From contig CAYPMO010000005.1 of the NCBI GenBank assembly GCA_964412015.1, forward strand, positions 62,001 through 126,000: a stretch of DNA of 64,000 nucleotides, read 5' to 3'. Positions 46,864 through 56,038 of this stretch are shown one piece after another. Every line of letters begins with the position of its first letter. Position 1 is the stretch's first letter. Made by a program: the position numbers and the translations under genes. The notes beneath the pieces are model-generated. The model was not told the origin of the DNA, ran no database searches, and saw only the letters and a list, made by a program, of their open reading frames with translations. Origin of the DNA: SZUA-318 sp964412015. GTDB lineage: Bacteria; Gemmatimonadota; Gemmatimonadetes; Longimicrobiales; Gaopeijiaceae.

Positions 46864-47154
46864 ATGGTGGCTTCCCCCACCTCCCCCTTCCCTTCGGGGT
46901 GGCGTCCCCGCCCCCGTGACGACGTGGTCTTCCGTCGCGTGGGCGAGGACTGGGTTCTCTTCGACCCCGTGGACCAGCGCATCCACGTCCTGGACCTGAC
47001 CGCGGCCCTGGTCTGGTCCTTCTGCACCGGTGAACAGGATGTCCCCTCCGTGGAACGGCAGGTCCGCGAAGCCTTCGGCATCGCCGTGGAGGATCCCAAG
47101 GTGCTCGACGCTCTCCGGGGTTTCCTCGACGCGGGTCTCCTGATCTCGCCGTGA
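46864..47154 (+). CDS. PqqD-family protein
   Basis: A 96-residue protein with the PqqD fold signature: DDVVFRRVGEDWVLFDPVDQRIHVLDLTAALVWSFCTG, then VERQVREAFGIAVEDPKVLDALRGFLDAGLL. PqqD proteins bind precursor peptides for radical SAM maturases. No radical SAM gene or candidate precursor peptide is seen next to it, so the role is open. The related group in HPr-rel-A systems has a similar form. The ATG at 46864 is preferred; the frame is open from 46381 through the divergent gene. Confidence 0.75.
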   Translation: MVASPTSPFPSGWRPRPRDDVVFRRVGEDWVLFDPVDQRIHVLDLTAALVWSFCTGEQDVPSVERQVREAFGIAVEDPKVLDALRGFLDAGLLISP

Positions 47155-47197
47155 GCGTCGCTGGGGCCGCCCGAGGTCGAGGCCTCGCCATACGGAC

Positions 47198-47665
47198 CTA
47201 CGAGCCCGTGGCAGGAGCACCGTGGCCCGCCTCGGGATCGATGAACGCGGGCCAGGCGCTCCCGAACTCGTCGCTCTCGAAGACCCGCACCTCGAGCACC
47301 CGGAGAGGGCGCTCCAGGCGCTCGGCGAGCCGACTGTAGATCCAGCGCGCGAGGTTCTCGGTCGACGGGGTCATGCGGCCCTGGGCCACGTCGGGGACGA
47401 GCGCGTTCAGGTCGCCTCCTTCCCACCCCGCGAGCACCACCCCGATGTCCGCGTCCAGCGCACCCACGTCCGCGCACCACCCTGTTTCGGCATCCACCGG
47501 CCCGGCGACGTGGACCTCGACGCGCCAGTCGTGCACGTGCGGGTCCGACTGGGCGCGGAACACCCGGCGGTTCCGTTCCGCGGGCCAGTCGGGACGCCAA
47601 TAACGGTGCGTCGCGCGGAACCGTAGCGTCCGGATGAGCCGAGCCTCATGGAGTCGTGCCGCCAC
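47198..47665 (-). CDS. 6-pyruvoyl-tetrahydropterin synthase/QueD-family protein
   Basis: A 155-residue tunnelling-fold protein. The metal histidines appear as RATHRYW and DPHVHDWRVEV, with WCADVGALDADIGVVL, LNALVPD, TPSTENLARWIYSRL and VRVFESDEF completing the PTPS/QueD pattern. Authentic QueD/PTPS carries a catalytic cysteine four residues before the HxH pair; here a glutamine (AQSDPHVH) stands there. The start is a GTG at 47665. Substrate may therefore differ from 7,8-dihydroneopterin triphosphate. It converges on the PqqD-like gene. Confidence 0.8.
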   Translation of the reverse strand: MAARLHEARLIRTLRFRATHRYWRPDWPAERNRRVFRAQSDPHVHDWRVEVHVAGPVDAETGWCADVGALDADIGVVLAGWEGGDLNALVPDVAQGRMTPSTENLARWIYSRLAERLERPLRVLEVRVFESDEFGSAWPAFIDPEAGHGAPATGS

Positions 47666-47749
47666 CTGTGCCCCTTCCTTCCGGGATACACCCCCGGCTA
47701 GTGTGAGGACCTACCCATCATCCTCGCCCACGCCTTCGCGGAGCGACCC

Positions 47750-49879
47750 ATGCCTTCGTTCCTGGACCCCCTGTTCCGCGCCAGGTCCGTCGCCGTGGTG
47801 GGCGCCAGTCGCCGTCCCAACACGATCGGCCACCAGATCCTAGACAACCTGCTCAGTCACGGCTACACCGGAGTCGTATACCCGGTGAACCCCAGCGCCA
47901 CCGCGGTCCACTCGATCGCCGCGTATCCGTCCGTGAAAGACATCCCCGGACCCGTGGACATGGCCGTGATCGTCGTTCCCAAGGATCACGTCCAGGCCGT
48001 GGTCGAGGAGTGTGCGGAAAAGGGCGTCAAGGGCCTCGTGGTCATCTCCGCGGGGTTCAAGGAAGTGGGCGGCGAGGGTGTCGAGCGCGAAGCCCGCCTG
48101 ATGGAGGTCGTGACAGGTCACGACATGCGGATGATCGGCCCGAACTGCATGGGGATCCAGAACACCGAGCCGGAGTTCAGCCTGAATGCCACATTCGCGC
48201 CCTCGTTCCCGCCGCCGGGACCCACGTGCTTCCTGAGCCAGTCGGGCGCGATGGGCGTCACGATCCTGGACTACGCGCGCGAGTACGGCATCGGAATCCA
48301 CCAGTTCGCATCCGTAGGAAACAAAGCCGACGTGAACGGCAACGACCTGCTGGAGCAGTGGGAGGACGACCCGGGCGCGAAGGTCATCTTGATGTACCTC
48401 GAGAACTTCGGCGAACCGCGACGGTTCACCCGCCTGGCGCGCCGGATCACGCGCACGAAGCCGATCGTCGTCGTGAAGTCGGGGCGCACGAAGTCCGGGG
48501 CCCGCGCCGCGGCGTCGCATACGGGCGCGCTGGCCGGTATCGACGTGACCATCGACGCGCTCCTGGCCCAATGCGGCGTCCTGCGCGCCGGCTCGGTGGG
48601 CGAGTTGTTCGACATCGCCATGGCGCTCGAGGATCAGCCCATTCCGAAAGGGAATCGAGTGGCCATCGTGACGAACGCGGGAGGCCCCGGAATCATGATC
48701 GCCGACGCCTGCGAGGCGTTCGGGCTCGAGGTCGCGGAGCTCACCAAGGAGACCCAGACCCGGCTCCGGGAGGTGTTCCCCGCCGAGGCCTCGGTGCGGA
48801 ATCCCGTGGACATGATCGCTTCGGCCACCGCCGCGGGGTACAAGGTGGCCCTGGCCGCCGTCCTCGACGACCCCAACGTGGACGCCGCGATCGCGGCGTT
48901 CGTGCCCCCCCTCGGCGTACAGCAGATCGACGTGGCCCGCGCCATCGTCGACGTCAACAACGCGCGGCGGGGGGCGGACAAGCCGATCCTGGCCGTCCTG
49001 ATGGGGCGCCATGGCTTCCCGGAGGGACGCGCCGAGTTGAACGAGGCCGGGGTGCCCGGCTACATCTTCCCCGAATCGGCGGCGCGGGCCCTCGCCGCGC
49101 TCGTCCGGTACCGCCAGTGGCTGGACACCCCCGTCTCCGAGCCGACCCGGTTCGAGGTGGACGAAGCGGAGGCCCGCGCGATCCTGGAGGGGGCTCTCGC
49201 GGACGGCCGGACCCGCCTGAAGGAGTACGAAGCGCTGGACCTGCTCGAGGCATACGGGATCCCGGTCGTGAAGCACCGTATGGCCACGACGCACGCCGAG
49301 GCCCGGGGGGCCGCGGAGAACATCGGCTATCCGGTCGTGCTGAAGGCGGTCGCGGCCGGCGTGGTCCACAAGAGCGACGTGGGCGCCGTGCGTGTGGACA
49401 TCCGCACGCCCGAAGAGCTGGATGTCGCGTTCGGCGACATGGTCCGTCGCATGGGCGAGGCCCATCTGGACCTGGAGGGGATCCTCATCGAGAAGTTCGT
49501 GTCCGGCGGCCGCGAGACGATCGTCGGCATGACCACGGACCCATCCGTGGGGCCGATCCTCATGTTCGGCATCGGGGGGATCTACGTGGAGGCCCTCAAG
49601 GACGTGGCGTTCCGGCTGGCGCCGGTCAACGAGCACGACGCGCGGGAGATGTTGGATTCGATCCGCGGGGCCCGGCTCTTGCAGGAGTATCGCGGGGGGG
49701 CGGTGGACCGCGACGCGCTGGTGGAGACCGTCCAGCGCATCTCGCAGCTCGTCGGGGACCACCCGGAGATCTCCGAGATGGACATCAACCCGTTCCTCGC
49801 GTTCCCCGAGGGGGGCCTCGCCGTCGACGCGCGCTTCTCGCTCTGGCCCCCGCACGAGGAGCGGCGCGAGGTGCGGTGA
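47750..49879 (+). CDS. Acyl-CoA synthetase (NDP-forming), fused alpha-beta subunit
   Basis: Interconverts acyl-CoA plus NDP and free acid plus NTP, giving energy from fermentation products, or activating acids. The 709-residue protein has a CoA-binding domain (residues ~8-130: VAVVGASRRPNTIGHQIL), two succinyl-CoA ligase-like domains (LSQSGAMGVTILDYA; VVKSGRTKSGARAAASHTGALAG with the family's phospho-histidine), and a C-terminal ATP-grasp beta domain (YPVVLKAVAAGVVHKSDVGAV; GVRVDIRTPEEL; IEKFVSGGRETIVGMTTDPS; EMDINPF). A GGAG site precedes the ATG. Acetate is the best-known substrate of the family but the specificity here is unknown. Confidence 0.93.
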   Translation: MPSFLDPLFRARSVAVVGASRRPNTIGHQILDNLLSHGYTGVVYPVNPSATAVHSIAAYPSVKDIPGPVDMAVIVVPKDHVQAVVEECAEKGVKGLVVISAGFKEVGGEGVEREARLMEVVTGHDMRMIGPNCMGIQNTEPEFSLNATFAPSFPPPGPTCFLSQSGAMGVTILDYAREYGIGIHQFASVGNKADVNGNDLLEQWEDDPGAKVILMYLENFGEPRRFTRLARRITRTKPIVVVKSGRTKSGARAAASHTGALAGIDVTIDALLAQCGVLRAGSVGELFDIAMALEDQPIPKGNRVAIVTNAGGPGIMIADACEAFGLEVAELTKETQTRLREVFPAEASVRNPVDMIASATAAGYKVALAAVLDDPNVDAAIAAFVPPLGVQQIDVARAIVDVNNARRGADKPILAVLMGRHGFPEGRAELNEAGVPGYIFPESAARALAALVRYRQWLDTPVSEPTRFEVDEAEARAILEGALADGRTRLKEYEALDLLEAYGIPVVKHRMATTHAEARGAAENIGYPVVLKAVAAGVVHKSDVGAVRVDIRTPEELDVAFGDMVRRMGEAHLDLEGILIEKFVSGGRETIVGMTTDPSVGPILMFGIGGIYVEALKDVAFRLAPVNEHDAREMLDSIRGARLLQEYRGGAVDRDALVETVQRISQLVGDHPEISEMDINPFLAFPEGGLAVDARFSLWPPHEERREVR

Positions 49880-49907
49880 GGCGCCTCGAGCCGAACGGGC
49901 TGTTGCA

Positions 49908-49936
49908 GGAAAACGCGGTTTCCCCCCTTTTATAGG
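49908..49936 (+). terminator. Candidate intrinsic terminator after the acyl-CoA synthetase
   Basis: GGAAA (49908-49912) pairs with TTTCC (49919-49923) around a short GC-containing loop, followed by CCCC and TTTT (49928-49931). The stem is only five base pairs, but position and T-run fit termination after 49879. Confidence 0.45.
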
Positions 49937-49987
49937 GCCTTTCGACAGACCGTCCCGGCGACTCCCGAACCCCGAACCTGCGCGGGC

Positions 49988-50458
49988 ATGAACGATCTCG
50001 ACGACAGCGAGCTTCAAGCCAAGCGGGAGTACGCTCAGCTCCTACGGCTCCACGAGCGGGTGCTGGTCCAGCTCCAGCGCACCCTGGAGGAGCTCACGTC
50101 CCTGCAGACAGCGGCGTTGCTGAAGGACATCCGCACGCGCACCGGAACCGAGCCCGACCTGACCGCCATCACGGCCGCGGTGGAAGAGTCCATCCGGGCG
50201 CTGAAGCTCAGCGAGTCGGACATCCGCCAGGAGATCATGAAGCACCATCGGGCCCTCGACGTGGCGGGCGCGGACAACCTTCCGGCGCACCTCCAGCGGT
50301 TTCTGGCCGAACGCGCGGAGATGCCCGGGTTCACCTACGCGGTCGTGCAGGACGAGGTGCGCGGCTGGGTGATCTGCTGGAAGGAATACACGCCCAAGGG
50401 GACCGTGCGCGGGTACGGGCAGTTCTACGAGCGGCCGTACGCATACATCGAGGACTGA
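49988..50458 (+). CDS. Conserved-looking protein with N-terminal coiled coil
   Basis: A 156-residue cytoplasmic protein. Residues ~5-85 are helical (LQAKREYAQLLRLHERVLVQLQRTLEELTSLQ; EESIRALKLSESDIRQEI) and the C-terminal ~45 residues are a compact domain (FTYAVVQDEVRGWVICWKEYTPKGTVRGYGQFYERPYAYIED). No family recognised. It stands alone after a candidate terminator and converges on the HNH gene. Confidence 0.68.
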   Translation: MNDLDDSELQAKREYAQLLRLHERVLVQLQRTLEELTSLQTAALLKDIRTRTGTEPDLTAITAAVEESIRALKLSESDIRQEIMKHHRALDVAGADNLPAHLQRFLAERAEMPGFTYAVVQDEVRGWVICWKEYTPKGTVRGYGQFYERPYAYIED

Positions 50459-50478
50459 CGAAAGCGCACCCCGCGGGA

Positions 50479-51042
50479 TCAGGCCTCGGGGACGATGCCG
50501 CCTAGCGCCTCCAGAGCATCCTCCCCGTAGAACATCCGCACATACTTGGCCTGGATCGCGGTCACCTTCCGCACGGCCCAGACCAGGTGGACGTAGTTCG
50601 GCTCGCGGGGCACGGAGCGCAGACGCATGCCGGCCTCTTCGGGTGTCCGGTTCCCCTTCCGGTTGTTACACGGCGAGCAGCTCGTAACCACGTTGTCCCA
50701 TGTGTTCTTGCCGCCGCGGGACGTCGGGAGGATGTGGTCCCTGGTGAGGAACTGCCGTCCGCGGAGCTCGCTCGAGTGCTTCCCGCAGTACTGGCAGGAG
50801 TAATCGTCCCGCGCGAAGAGGAAGGTGTTGGTGACCTGGCGGCGGAACCGGCGGGGGACATGGACGAAGCGCACCAGGCGGATCACGGAGGGACAGGGCA
50901 ACACCCGTCTCGCGGACCGGAAGCGTCTGCTCCCGTCCACCTCCAGTACTTCCGCTTTGCCGTCGAGCACCAATCGGACCGCACGTCTCTGCGGAACGAT
51001 GGTAAGAGGCTCATACGAGGCGTTCAGCGCCAGGCAGCCCAC
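50479..51042 (-). CDS. HNH endonuclease
   Basis: A 187-residue protein with an N-terminal DUF-like region (LALNASYEPLTIVPQRRAVRLVLDGKAEVLE) and a C-terminal HNH domain: CQYCGKHSSELRGRQFLTRDH, LPTSRGGKNTWDNVVTSCSPCNNRKGNRTP, including the DH catalytic pair, Asn and both CxxC zinc pairs. The start at GTG 51042 is chosen because GGGGAGG lies four bases upstream; a longer form from the ATG at 51102 is possible. Such chromosomal HNH proteins are widespread and their role is mostly unknown. Confidence 0.87.
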   Translation of the reverse strand: MGCLALNASYEPLTIVPQRRAVRLVLDGKAEVLEVDGSRRFRSARRVLPCPSVIRLVRFVHVPRRFRRQVTNTFLFARDDYSCQYCGKHSSELRGRQFLTRDHILPTSRGGKNTWDNVVTSCSPCNNRKGNRTPEEAGMRLRSVPREPNYVHLVWAVRKVTAIQAKYVRMFYGEDALEALGGIVPEA

Positions 51043-51174
51043 GATACCTCCCCAACTCCCGATCCCAACGGTGGTGTCGCGTGGGACCACGTTCCCGAAC
51101 ATATACCGACAGCGGCGCGCCGTGCAATCCACCCCGGCCCGTGAAGCCCGCGACGCATCCAGGGACACGCCGCC

Positions 51175-53667
51175 TCAAAGGAGCGCTACGGGATCCCGGT
51201 CGAGCGCGAGGCGCACGTCCCCGGACGGGAGCTTGAACTCTTCCGCGAGCCAGCGGGCGGCCTCGCCGACCGGGCGTGCCTGACGGCTCCGCATGAGGAA
51301 ATGCCAGCGCCACCGCCCGTGCAGCCTCTCGATCGGCGCGGGCGCCGGGCCCACGAGCTCGACCGGACTCCCTTGCCCTCCCGCAGCCCGCGTGAGGCGA
51401 CGCCGCAGCCACGAGGCCGCGCTCTCGGCGCCTTCCGCGGCCGCCGTCCGCACCGGGCTGCTCACGACGACGTTGATCAACCGTACGTGGGGAGGATAGC
51501 CGGGGCGCGCCCTCTCGGCGAGCTCCCGGACCGCGAAGCTCTCGAAGTCGTGGGCCACCGCCGCGCGGATCGCGTAGTGGTCGGGAAGGGAGGTCTGGAT
51601 CAGGACCTCGCCGGGGAGCGAGCCTCGCCCCGCCCTTCCCGCCACCTGGCTCAGCAGCTGGAACGAGCGCTCGCACGCGCGGAAGTCCGGCAGGTGGATC
51701 CCGACGTCGGCGTTCACCACGCCGACCAGCGTGACACGCGGGAAATCGAGCCCCTTGGCGATCATCTGGGTCCCGAGCAGGATATCCACCTCGCCGCGCT
51801 CGACCCGGGACAGGATCTCGTGGTGCGACCACTTCCCCGAGGTCGTGTCCACGTCCATGCGGGCCAGCCGCGCGCCCGGGAACGTCTCGGCCGTGACCTT
51901 CTCGACCTGTTCCGTGCCGAGGCCGCGGAACGACAGATCCCGCGACCCGCAGCGGCTGCAGCGTGACGGCGCGGGCTCCTCGTGGCGGCAGTGGTGGCAC
52001 ACGAGCCGTTGCGTGACCTTGTGGTACGTCAGTGAGACCGAGCAGTTCGGGCACTGCTCCACATTCCCGCACTCGCGGCACTGCACGAACGAGGAGTACC
52101 CGCGCCGGTTGAGGAGCAGGATGACCTGCTCGCCACGAGCGAGGCGAAGGTCCACCGCGCTCACGAGGTCGGGCGAGAGGACTCCCGCGCCGCGCACCGA
52201 TCCCGGCCCGCGTGCCTCCGCACGCTGCTTGCGCGCCACGCGCAGGTCCAGCACGCGCACCTCGGGGAGGCGTGCTCCACCCACCCGCTCGGGCAACACG
52301 AGGTGGTGGTACTTGCCGGTGCGCGCGTTGTGCCAGCTCTCGAGCGAGGGCGTCGCGCTCCCCAGCACGCAGACGGCGCCGTGTGCGCGCGCGCGCACCA
52401 CCGCGAGATCGCGGGCCTGGTAGCGCGGGGCGTCCCCGTGCTTGTACGTGCCCTCGTGCTCCTCGTCCACGACGACGGCGCCGATGTGCTCGAGCGGAGC
52501 GAAAAGGGCGGAACGCGCCCCCACGGCGATGCGGCGGTGCCCCGCGCGGAGCTGGCGCCATGCGTCGTAACGCTCCCCCTCGGAGAGCCCCGAGTGCAGC
52601 ACGGCGACCTGGTCGCCGAAGTGGGAGCGGAAGCGCGACACGGTCTGCGGGGTCAGGGAGATCTCGGGAACCAGAACGATCGCCGTGCGCCTGCGCGCGA
52701 GCACCTCCCGGAGGACCTCGACGTACACGAGCGTCTTGCCCGAGCCGGTGACGCCCTGGAGAAGGAACGGGCGCGTGTCGCGCGTTTCGACCGCGGTCCG
52801 GATCGCCTCGACCGCCTCGCGCTGCGCGGCGGTCGGTATCAGCGAGGGCGGGGCTCCGACCGGAATGTCCGCGAACGGGTCGCGGAGGACCTCCTCGTCC
52901 ACGAGTTCGACCAAACCCTTCCGCACGAGTTGGGTCACCACGCCCCGGCTGAATCCGACCTCGTCCACCAGGTGTCCCAGCTCTGCCGCGCCCCCCGACG
53001 CCTCGAGCACCTCGTACGCCTCCTTCTGACGCCCGGCGCGACCGAACAGGGCCTCGCGCTCGACGAGCGTGCCGAGCTCCCGGGTCAGGCGGACCACGCG
53101 ACGGGTCCGCACCGACGGAGCCGCGGGCGGCAAGGTCTCGTGAGCCAGGATGCCGCGTGCCTCGAGCGAGCGGATCTCCGGCCAGATCGAGCCCATCCCG
53201 AGCGACTTGGCCAACGTCCTCACACGCTGCGGGCCCGCCCGGTTCGCGAGCGCGTCGACCAGGCGCGCCTCCCGCGGGCGCAGCGGCTCCGCCCGCCCGC
53301 CCGGAACGAGCGTCACGTAATCCTGCGAGACGTCGGAGAGCACGGCCGGGAGCACCGAGTGGAGAACGATCCCGAGGGGTGTGACGTAGTACTCCGCCAT
53401 CCAACGGCAGAGTCCGAGCAGGTCGGCGCTCGCCGTCGGCACGTCGTCCAGCACGGCCAGGACCGAGCGGAGCCCCTGGATGGGTCCAGGCTCCCCCTCG
53501 CCGACCACCCACCCGATGCGCTCCTCGCGGCGGAAGGGAACCAGGACGCGCGCGCCCACGGCGGGACGCACACCCTCCACCCGGTACGTGAACGTCCGGT
53601 GGATCGGGAGTGGGAGGGCGACCTCGACGCGGACCTGACCGAGGGTCTGCTCCCGGCGCCCGCTCAA
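51175..53667 (-). CDS. priA: Primosomal helicase PriA
   Basis: Restart helicase that reloads the replisome at stalled forks. The 830-residue product has the 3'-fork-binding N-terminal domain (VEVALPLPIHRTFTYRV), Walker A QGVTGSGKTLVY, DEEH box VVVDEEHEGTYKHGD, motif LGSATPSLES, two zinc-finger groups (CRECGNVEQCPNC; CHHCRHEEPAPSRCSRCGS), and helicase motifs V/VI (GTQMIAKGLDFP, QVAGRAGRG). The start is a TTG at 53667, overlapping the stop of the M24 gene (TTGA). No ATG or GTG precedes VEVALPLP in frame, so this choice is well supported. Confidence 0.95.
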   Translation of the reverse strand: MSGRREQTLGQVRVEVALPLPIHRTFTYRVEGVRPAVGARVLVPFRREERIGWVVGEGEPGPIQGLRSVLAVLDDVPTASADLLGLCRWMAEYYVTPLGIVLHSVLPAVLSDVSQDYVTLVPGGRAEPLRPREARLVDALANRAGPQRVRTLAKSLGMGSIWPEIRSLEARGILAHETLPPAAPSVRTRRVVRLTRELGTLVEREALFGRAGRQKEAYEVLEASGGAAELGHLVDEVGFSRGVVTQLVRKGLVELVDEEVLRDPFADIPVGAPPSLIPTAAQREAVEAIRTAVETRDTRPFLLQGVTGSGKTLVYVEVLREVLARRRTAIVLVPEISLTPQTVSRFRSHFGDQVAVLHSGLSEGERYDAWRQLRAGHRRIAVGARSALFAPLEHIGAVVVDEEHEGTYKHGDAPRYQARDLAVVRARAHGAVCVLGSATPSLESWHNARTGKYHHLVLPERVGGARLPEVRVLDLRVARKQRAEARGPGSVRGAGVLSPDLVSAVDLRLARGEQVILLLNRRGYSSFVQCRECGNVEQCPNCSVSLTYHKVTQRLVCHHCRHEEPAPSRCSRCGSRDLSFRGLGTEQVEKVTAETFPGARLARMDVDTTSGKWSHHEILSRVERGEVDILLGTQMIAKGLDFPRVTLVGVVNADVGIHLPDFRACERSFQLLSQVAGRAGRGSLPGEVLIQTSLPDHYAIRAAVAHDFESFAVRELAERARPGYPPHVRLINVVVSSPVRTAAAEGAESAASWLRRRLTRAAGGQGSPVELVGPAPAPIERLHGRWRWHFLMRSRQARPVGEAARWLAEEFKLPSGDVRLALDRDPVALL

Positions 53668-54857
53668 TCCTCGAGGAGGAAGAGGAGGTCCCGTTGGATC
53701 TCCCCGGGCGTCACGACCGGCCCTTCGGCGCTCCAGTACACATTGACCTCGCTCCGCACACCGATGTCTCCCAGCACGTAGATCCCGGGCTCGACCGAGA
53801 AGCCCACCCCTGGAATGAGGAGCCGGTCGTCGCGCGTCTCGAGGTTGTCGAGGTTGGGGCCGCTCCCGTGCAGAACGGTATCGATCGAGTGGCCCGTGCG
53901 GTGCACGAACTCGTCGCCCCAGCCTCGCTCGGTGATGAGCCCGCGCGCGACGTCGTCCACCTCGTAGCCACGGATCTCCCTTCGCTGCTCGAACGACTCG
54001 TTGAGGAACGCGAGCGCGGCGTCGCGGGCGTCGCGCACCGCTTCCCAGATCTCCCGGGTGCGCGCGTCCACCTCCGAGCCCATCACACCCATCCAGGTCT
54101 GGTCCGCCGGAACGGAGTCCGGTTTGCCGCCCCACAGGTCAATGAGCAGGAGGTCCCCGCGGTGGATCGTCTCGCCCGCGCCCTCCGGCGCGTAGTGCGG
54201 GTCCGATGCCGTGCGGCCCACCGCAACGATGCACCCCATGTTGGCCGTAAGACCTTCGGCCGTAAGCGCCCTGCGGATCCCGTCCGAGAGCGCGCCCTCG
54301 GTCGTCGGCGATCCGGACCGGATCGCGTCGGCGGCCTTCTCGAACGTGCTCCTGGCGACGCGCGGCAGGACCTCGGACGCGTCGAGGTGGTCCGCGAGTT
54401 GCCCGTCGCTCCACACGGAGTAGAAGCGCGAGACGAGATTCCCGGACGACGCGGCCTCGATCCCGGAGCGCAGCAGGACTTCCACGAGCCCCGCAGGGAC
54501 GTAGTCCAACGTGGGTACGGCCGCGCCGGGAGAGATCTCCATCGCCAGGCGACCTTGCCCGCTCAGGAGCTCGCCGAGCGCCTCCTCCATCTCGCGCCAG
54601 CCCGAGTAGGTTCGCCGCGCCCACGGCCAATGGCGCCACGACGAGCCTTCGATCGCGTGGATGAGCGCCTGGGGCTCGCCCGTCGTGGGAATGAGGAAGA
54701 AGCCCCGGCGCGTCGTCTCGCCGACGCCGAGGATGGCCTTGGCGATGGGGTTGGCGCCCCGGAACTCGTAGAGGAGCCAGCCGTCCAGGCCCTGGTCGCG
54801 CAGGGCGGCCTGGACCTCACGGATGCCGTCTTGGGTGCAGAGGATCGACTCGCTCAC
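53664..54857 (-). CDS. M24-family aminopeptidase (Xaa-Pro peptidase-like)
   Basis: A 397-residue pita-bread metallopeptidase homologue. The metal ligands can be placed as LLIDLWGGKPDSVPADQT (two Asp), HRTGHSIDTVLHG (His), VEPGIYV (Glu) and VRSEVNVYW (Glu). The motifs depart from the textbook VDAG and IRxED patterns, so the substrate may differ from Xaa-Pro peptides. A GTG at 54857 with GGTAGGA upstream is used; an in-frame start at 54902 is possible. It is coupled to priA. Confidence 0.85.
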   Translation of the reverse strand: MSESILCTQDGIREVQAALRDQGLDGWLLYEFRGANPIAKAILGVGETTRRGFFLIPTTGEPQALIHAIEGSSWRHWPWARRTYSGWREMEEALGELLSGQGRLAMEISPGAAVPTLDYVPAGLVEVLLRSGIEAASSGNLVSRFYSVWSDGQLADHLDASEVLPRVARSTFEKAADAIRSGSPTTEGALSDGIRRALTAEGLTANMGCIVAVGRTASDPHYAPEGAGETIHRGDLLLIDLWGGKPDSVPADQTWMGVMGSEVDARTREIWEAVRDARDAALAFLNESFEQRREIRGYEVDDVARGLITERGWGDEFVHRTGHSIDTVLHGSGPNLDNLETRDDRLLIPGVGFSVEPGIYVLGDIGVRSEVNVYWSAEGPVVTPGEIQRDLLFLLED

Positions 54858-54926
54858 GGATCCTACCTCTCTCGTCGTCGTTGGAACGGGCCGACGGGTC
54901 ACGGCCCGGTTCGTTCGGGATGGCGC

Positions 54927-55940
54927 TCAATCGTCGTCGTTTCCGCGGAAAAGCGGGAGGCCCGAGGTCCCCTCGTCCGGTCCGGCCTGCTTCCCCTCAC
55001 CGGCGACCGCCGGGGCTTCGGGAGGCGCCGACTTCGGCGCCGCGGCCGGGACCGGCTCGGTGACTTCTCCCTCCTCCGCCTCGATCTCCTCCAACTCCGC
55101 GGCCGCGGTCGCCTTGCGGCCGGTGAGCAGGACGAGGCCCAGGATCCGCTCGTGGGAGAGGAGGCGATGCACCTCCCACTCCCGCTCCATGATCCAGCGA
55201 ATCCCGCGCCACCCCCATCGGCTCCAGGCGCGCCGCAGGATCACGAGCTTCTCCCAGGTGGTGAAGACCTCGCTGAAGTCCGGGAACGGCTTGTCCACGC
55301 GGGGGCGGAACGAGGTCTCCGAATCGGACCAGTCCTCGATGTGGACGTCCACGACGCCGACGTCCCGGAGGATCCGCTTCCATTCGACGAGCATGAGGGG
55401 GCGGGCACCGAGGCGGTGCGTCAGTGCCGCCTGGCGAGCCGGTTCCACGGGCGCTTTCCAGACGAGCCGAACCAGCACGGCGTGCCCACCGGGTTTGGTG
55501 ACCCGGACCATCTCTCGCACGGCGTCGATGGGCTCGCAATGGGCGGCGAACCCCAGCTCTCCCACCACCACGTCGAAGATCTCGTCGCGATAGGGGAGCG
55601 ACTCCGGGCTCGCCTTCTGGAACTGGATCCTGGCCGCGAGCCCCTCGGCGCGGGCGCGGGCTTCCGCCGCCTCCACCACACGACCGTCGGCGTCTACGCC
55701 CGACCCGTGGGCACCATCCTCGCGCACGAAATACTCGAGCGTGGCGCCGGTACCCGACCCTACGGTGAGGACCTCGGAGCCTTCCGTCAGGCCGGTGAGC
55801 AGCGCGATCTGGCGGTAGAGGTCCACGCCTCCCGGAGGGAACAGAGGGCGTGGGCTCAGCCGGACCATGTCCAGCATGGAGGGGGATGCCAGGGCCGCTG
55901 CGGCGGCCCGGGCTCCGGAGCTTCGGAACGGCATGCCCAT
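54927..55940 (-). CDS. Class I SAM-dependent methyltransferase
   Basis: A 337-residue protein. The Rossmann methyltransferase domain spans residues ~40-190: motif I VLTVGSGTGATLEYF, GVDADGRVVEAA, IQFQKASPESLPYRDEIFDVVVGE, EMVRVTKPGGHAVLV. An extension of about 80 residues rich in Ala/Pro/Glu (EEGEVTEPVPAAAPKSAPPE) ends the protein. Resembles UbiE/ArsM-like methyltransferases. The substrate is not determinable. It lies 69 bases upstream of the M24 gene on the same strand. Confidence 0.82.
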   Translation of the reverse strand: MGMPFRSSGARAAAAALASPSMLDMVRLSPRPLFPPGGVDLYRQIALLTGLTEGSEVLTVGSGTGATLEYFVREDGAHGSGVDADGRVVEAAEARARAEGLAARIQFQKASPESLPYRDEIFDVVVGELGFAAHCEPIDAVREMVRVTKPGGHAVLVRLVWKAPVEPARQAALTHRLGARPLMLVEWKRILRDVGVVDVHIEDWSDSETSFRPRVDKPFPDFSEVFTTWEKLVILRRAWSRWGWRGIRWIMEREWEVHRLLSHERILGLVLLTGRKATAAAELEEIEAEEGEVTEPVPAAAPKSAPPEAPAVAGEGKQAGPDEGTSGLPLFRGNDDD

Positions 55941-56038
55941 AAGGTAGGGGCCCCGGGCGCTCCGGCAACGCGAGAGAGAAGTGTGGGGCCACCCGGAGTG
56001 TCGCGCCGGCAACAACGACGGGCAGTCTTCCCGATTCC

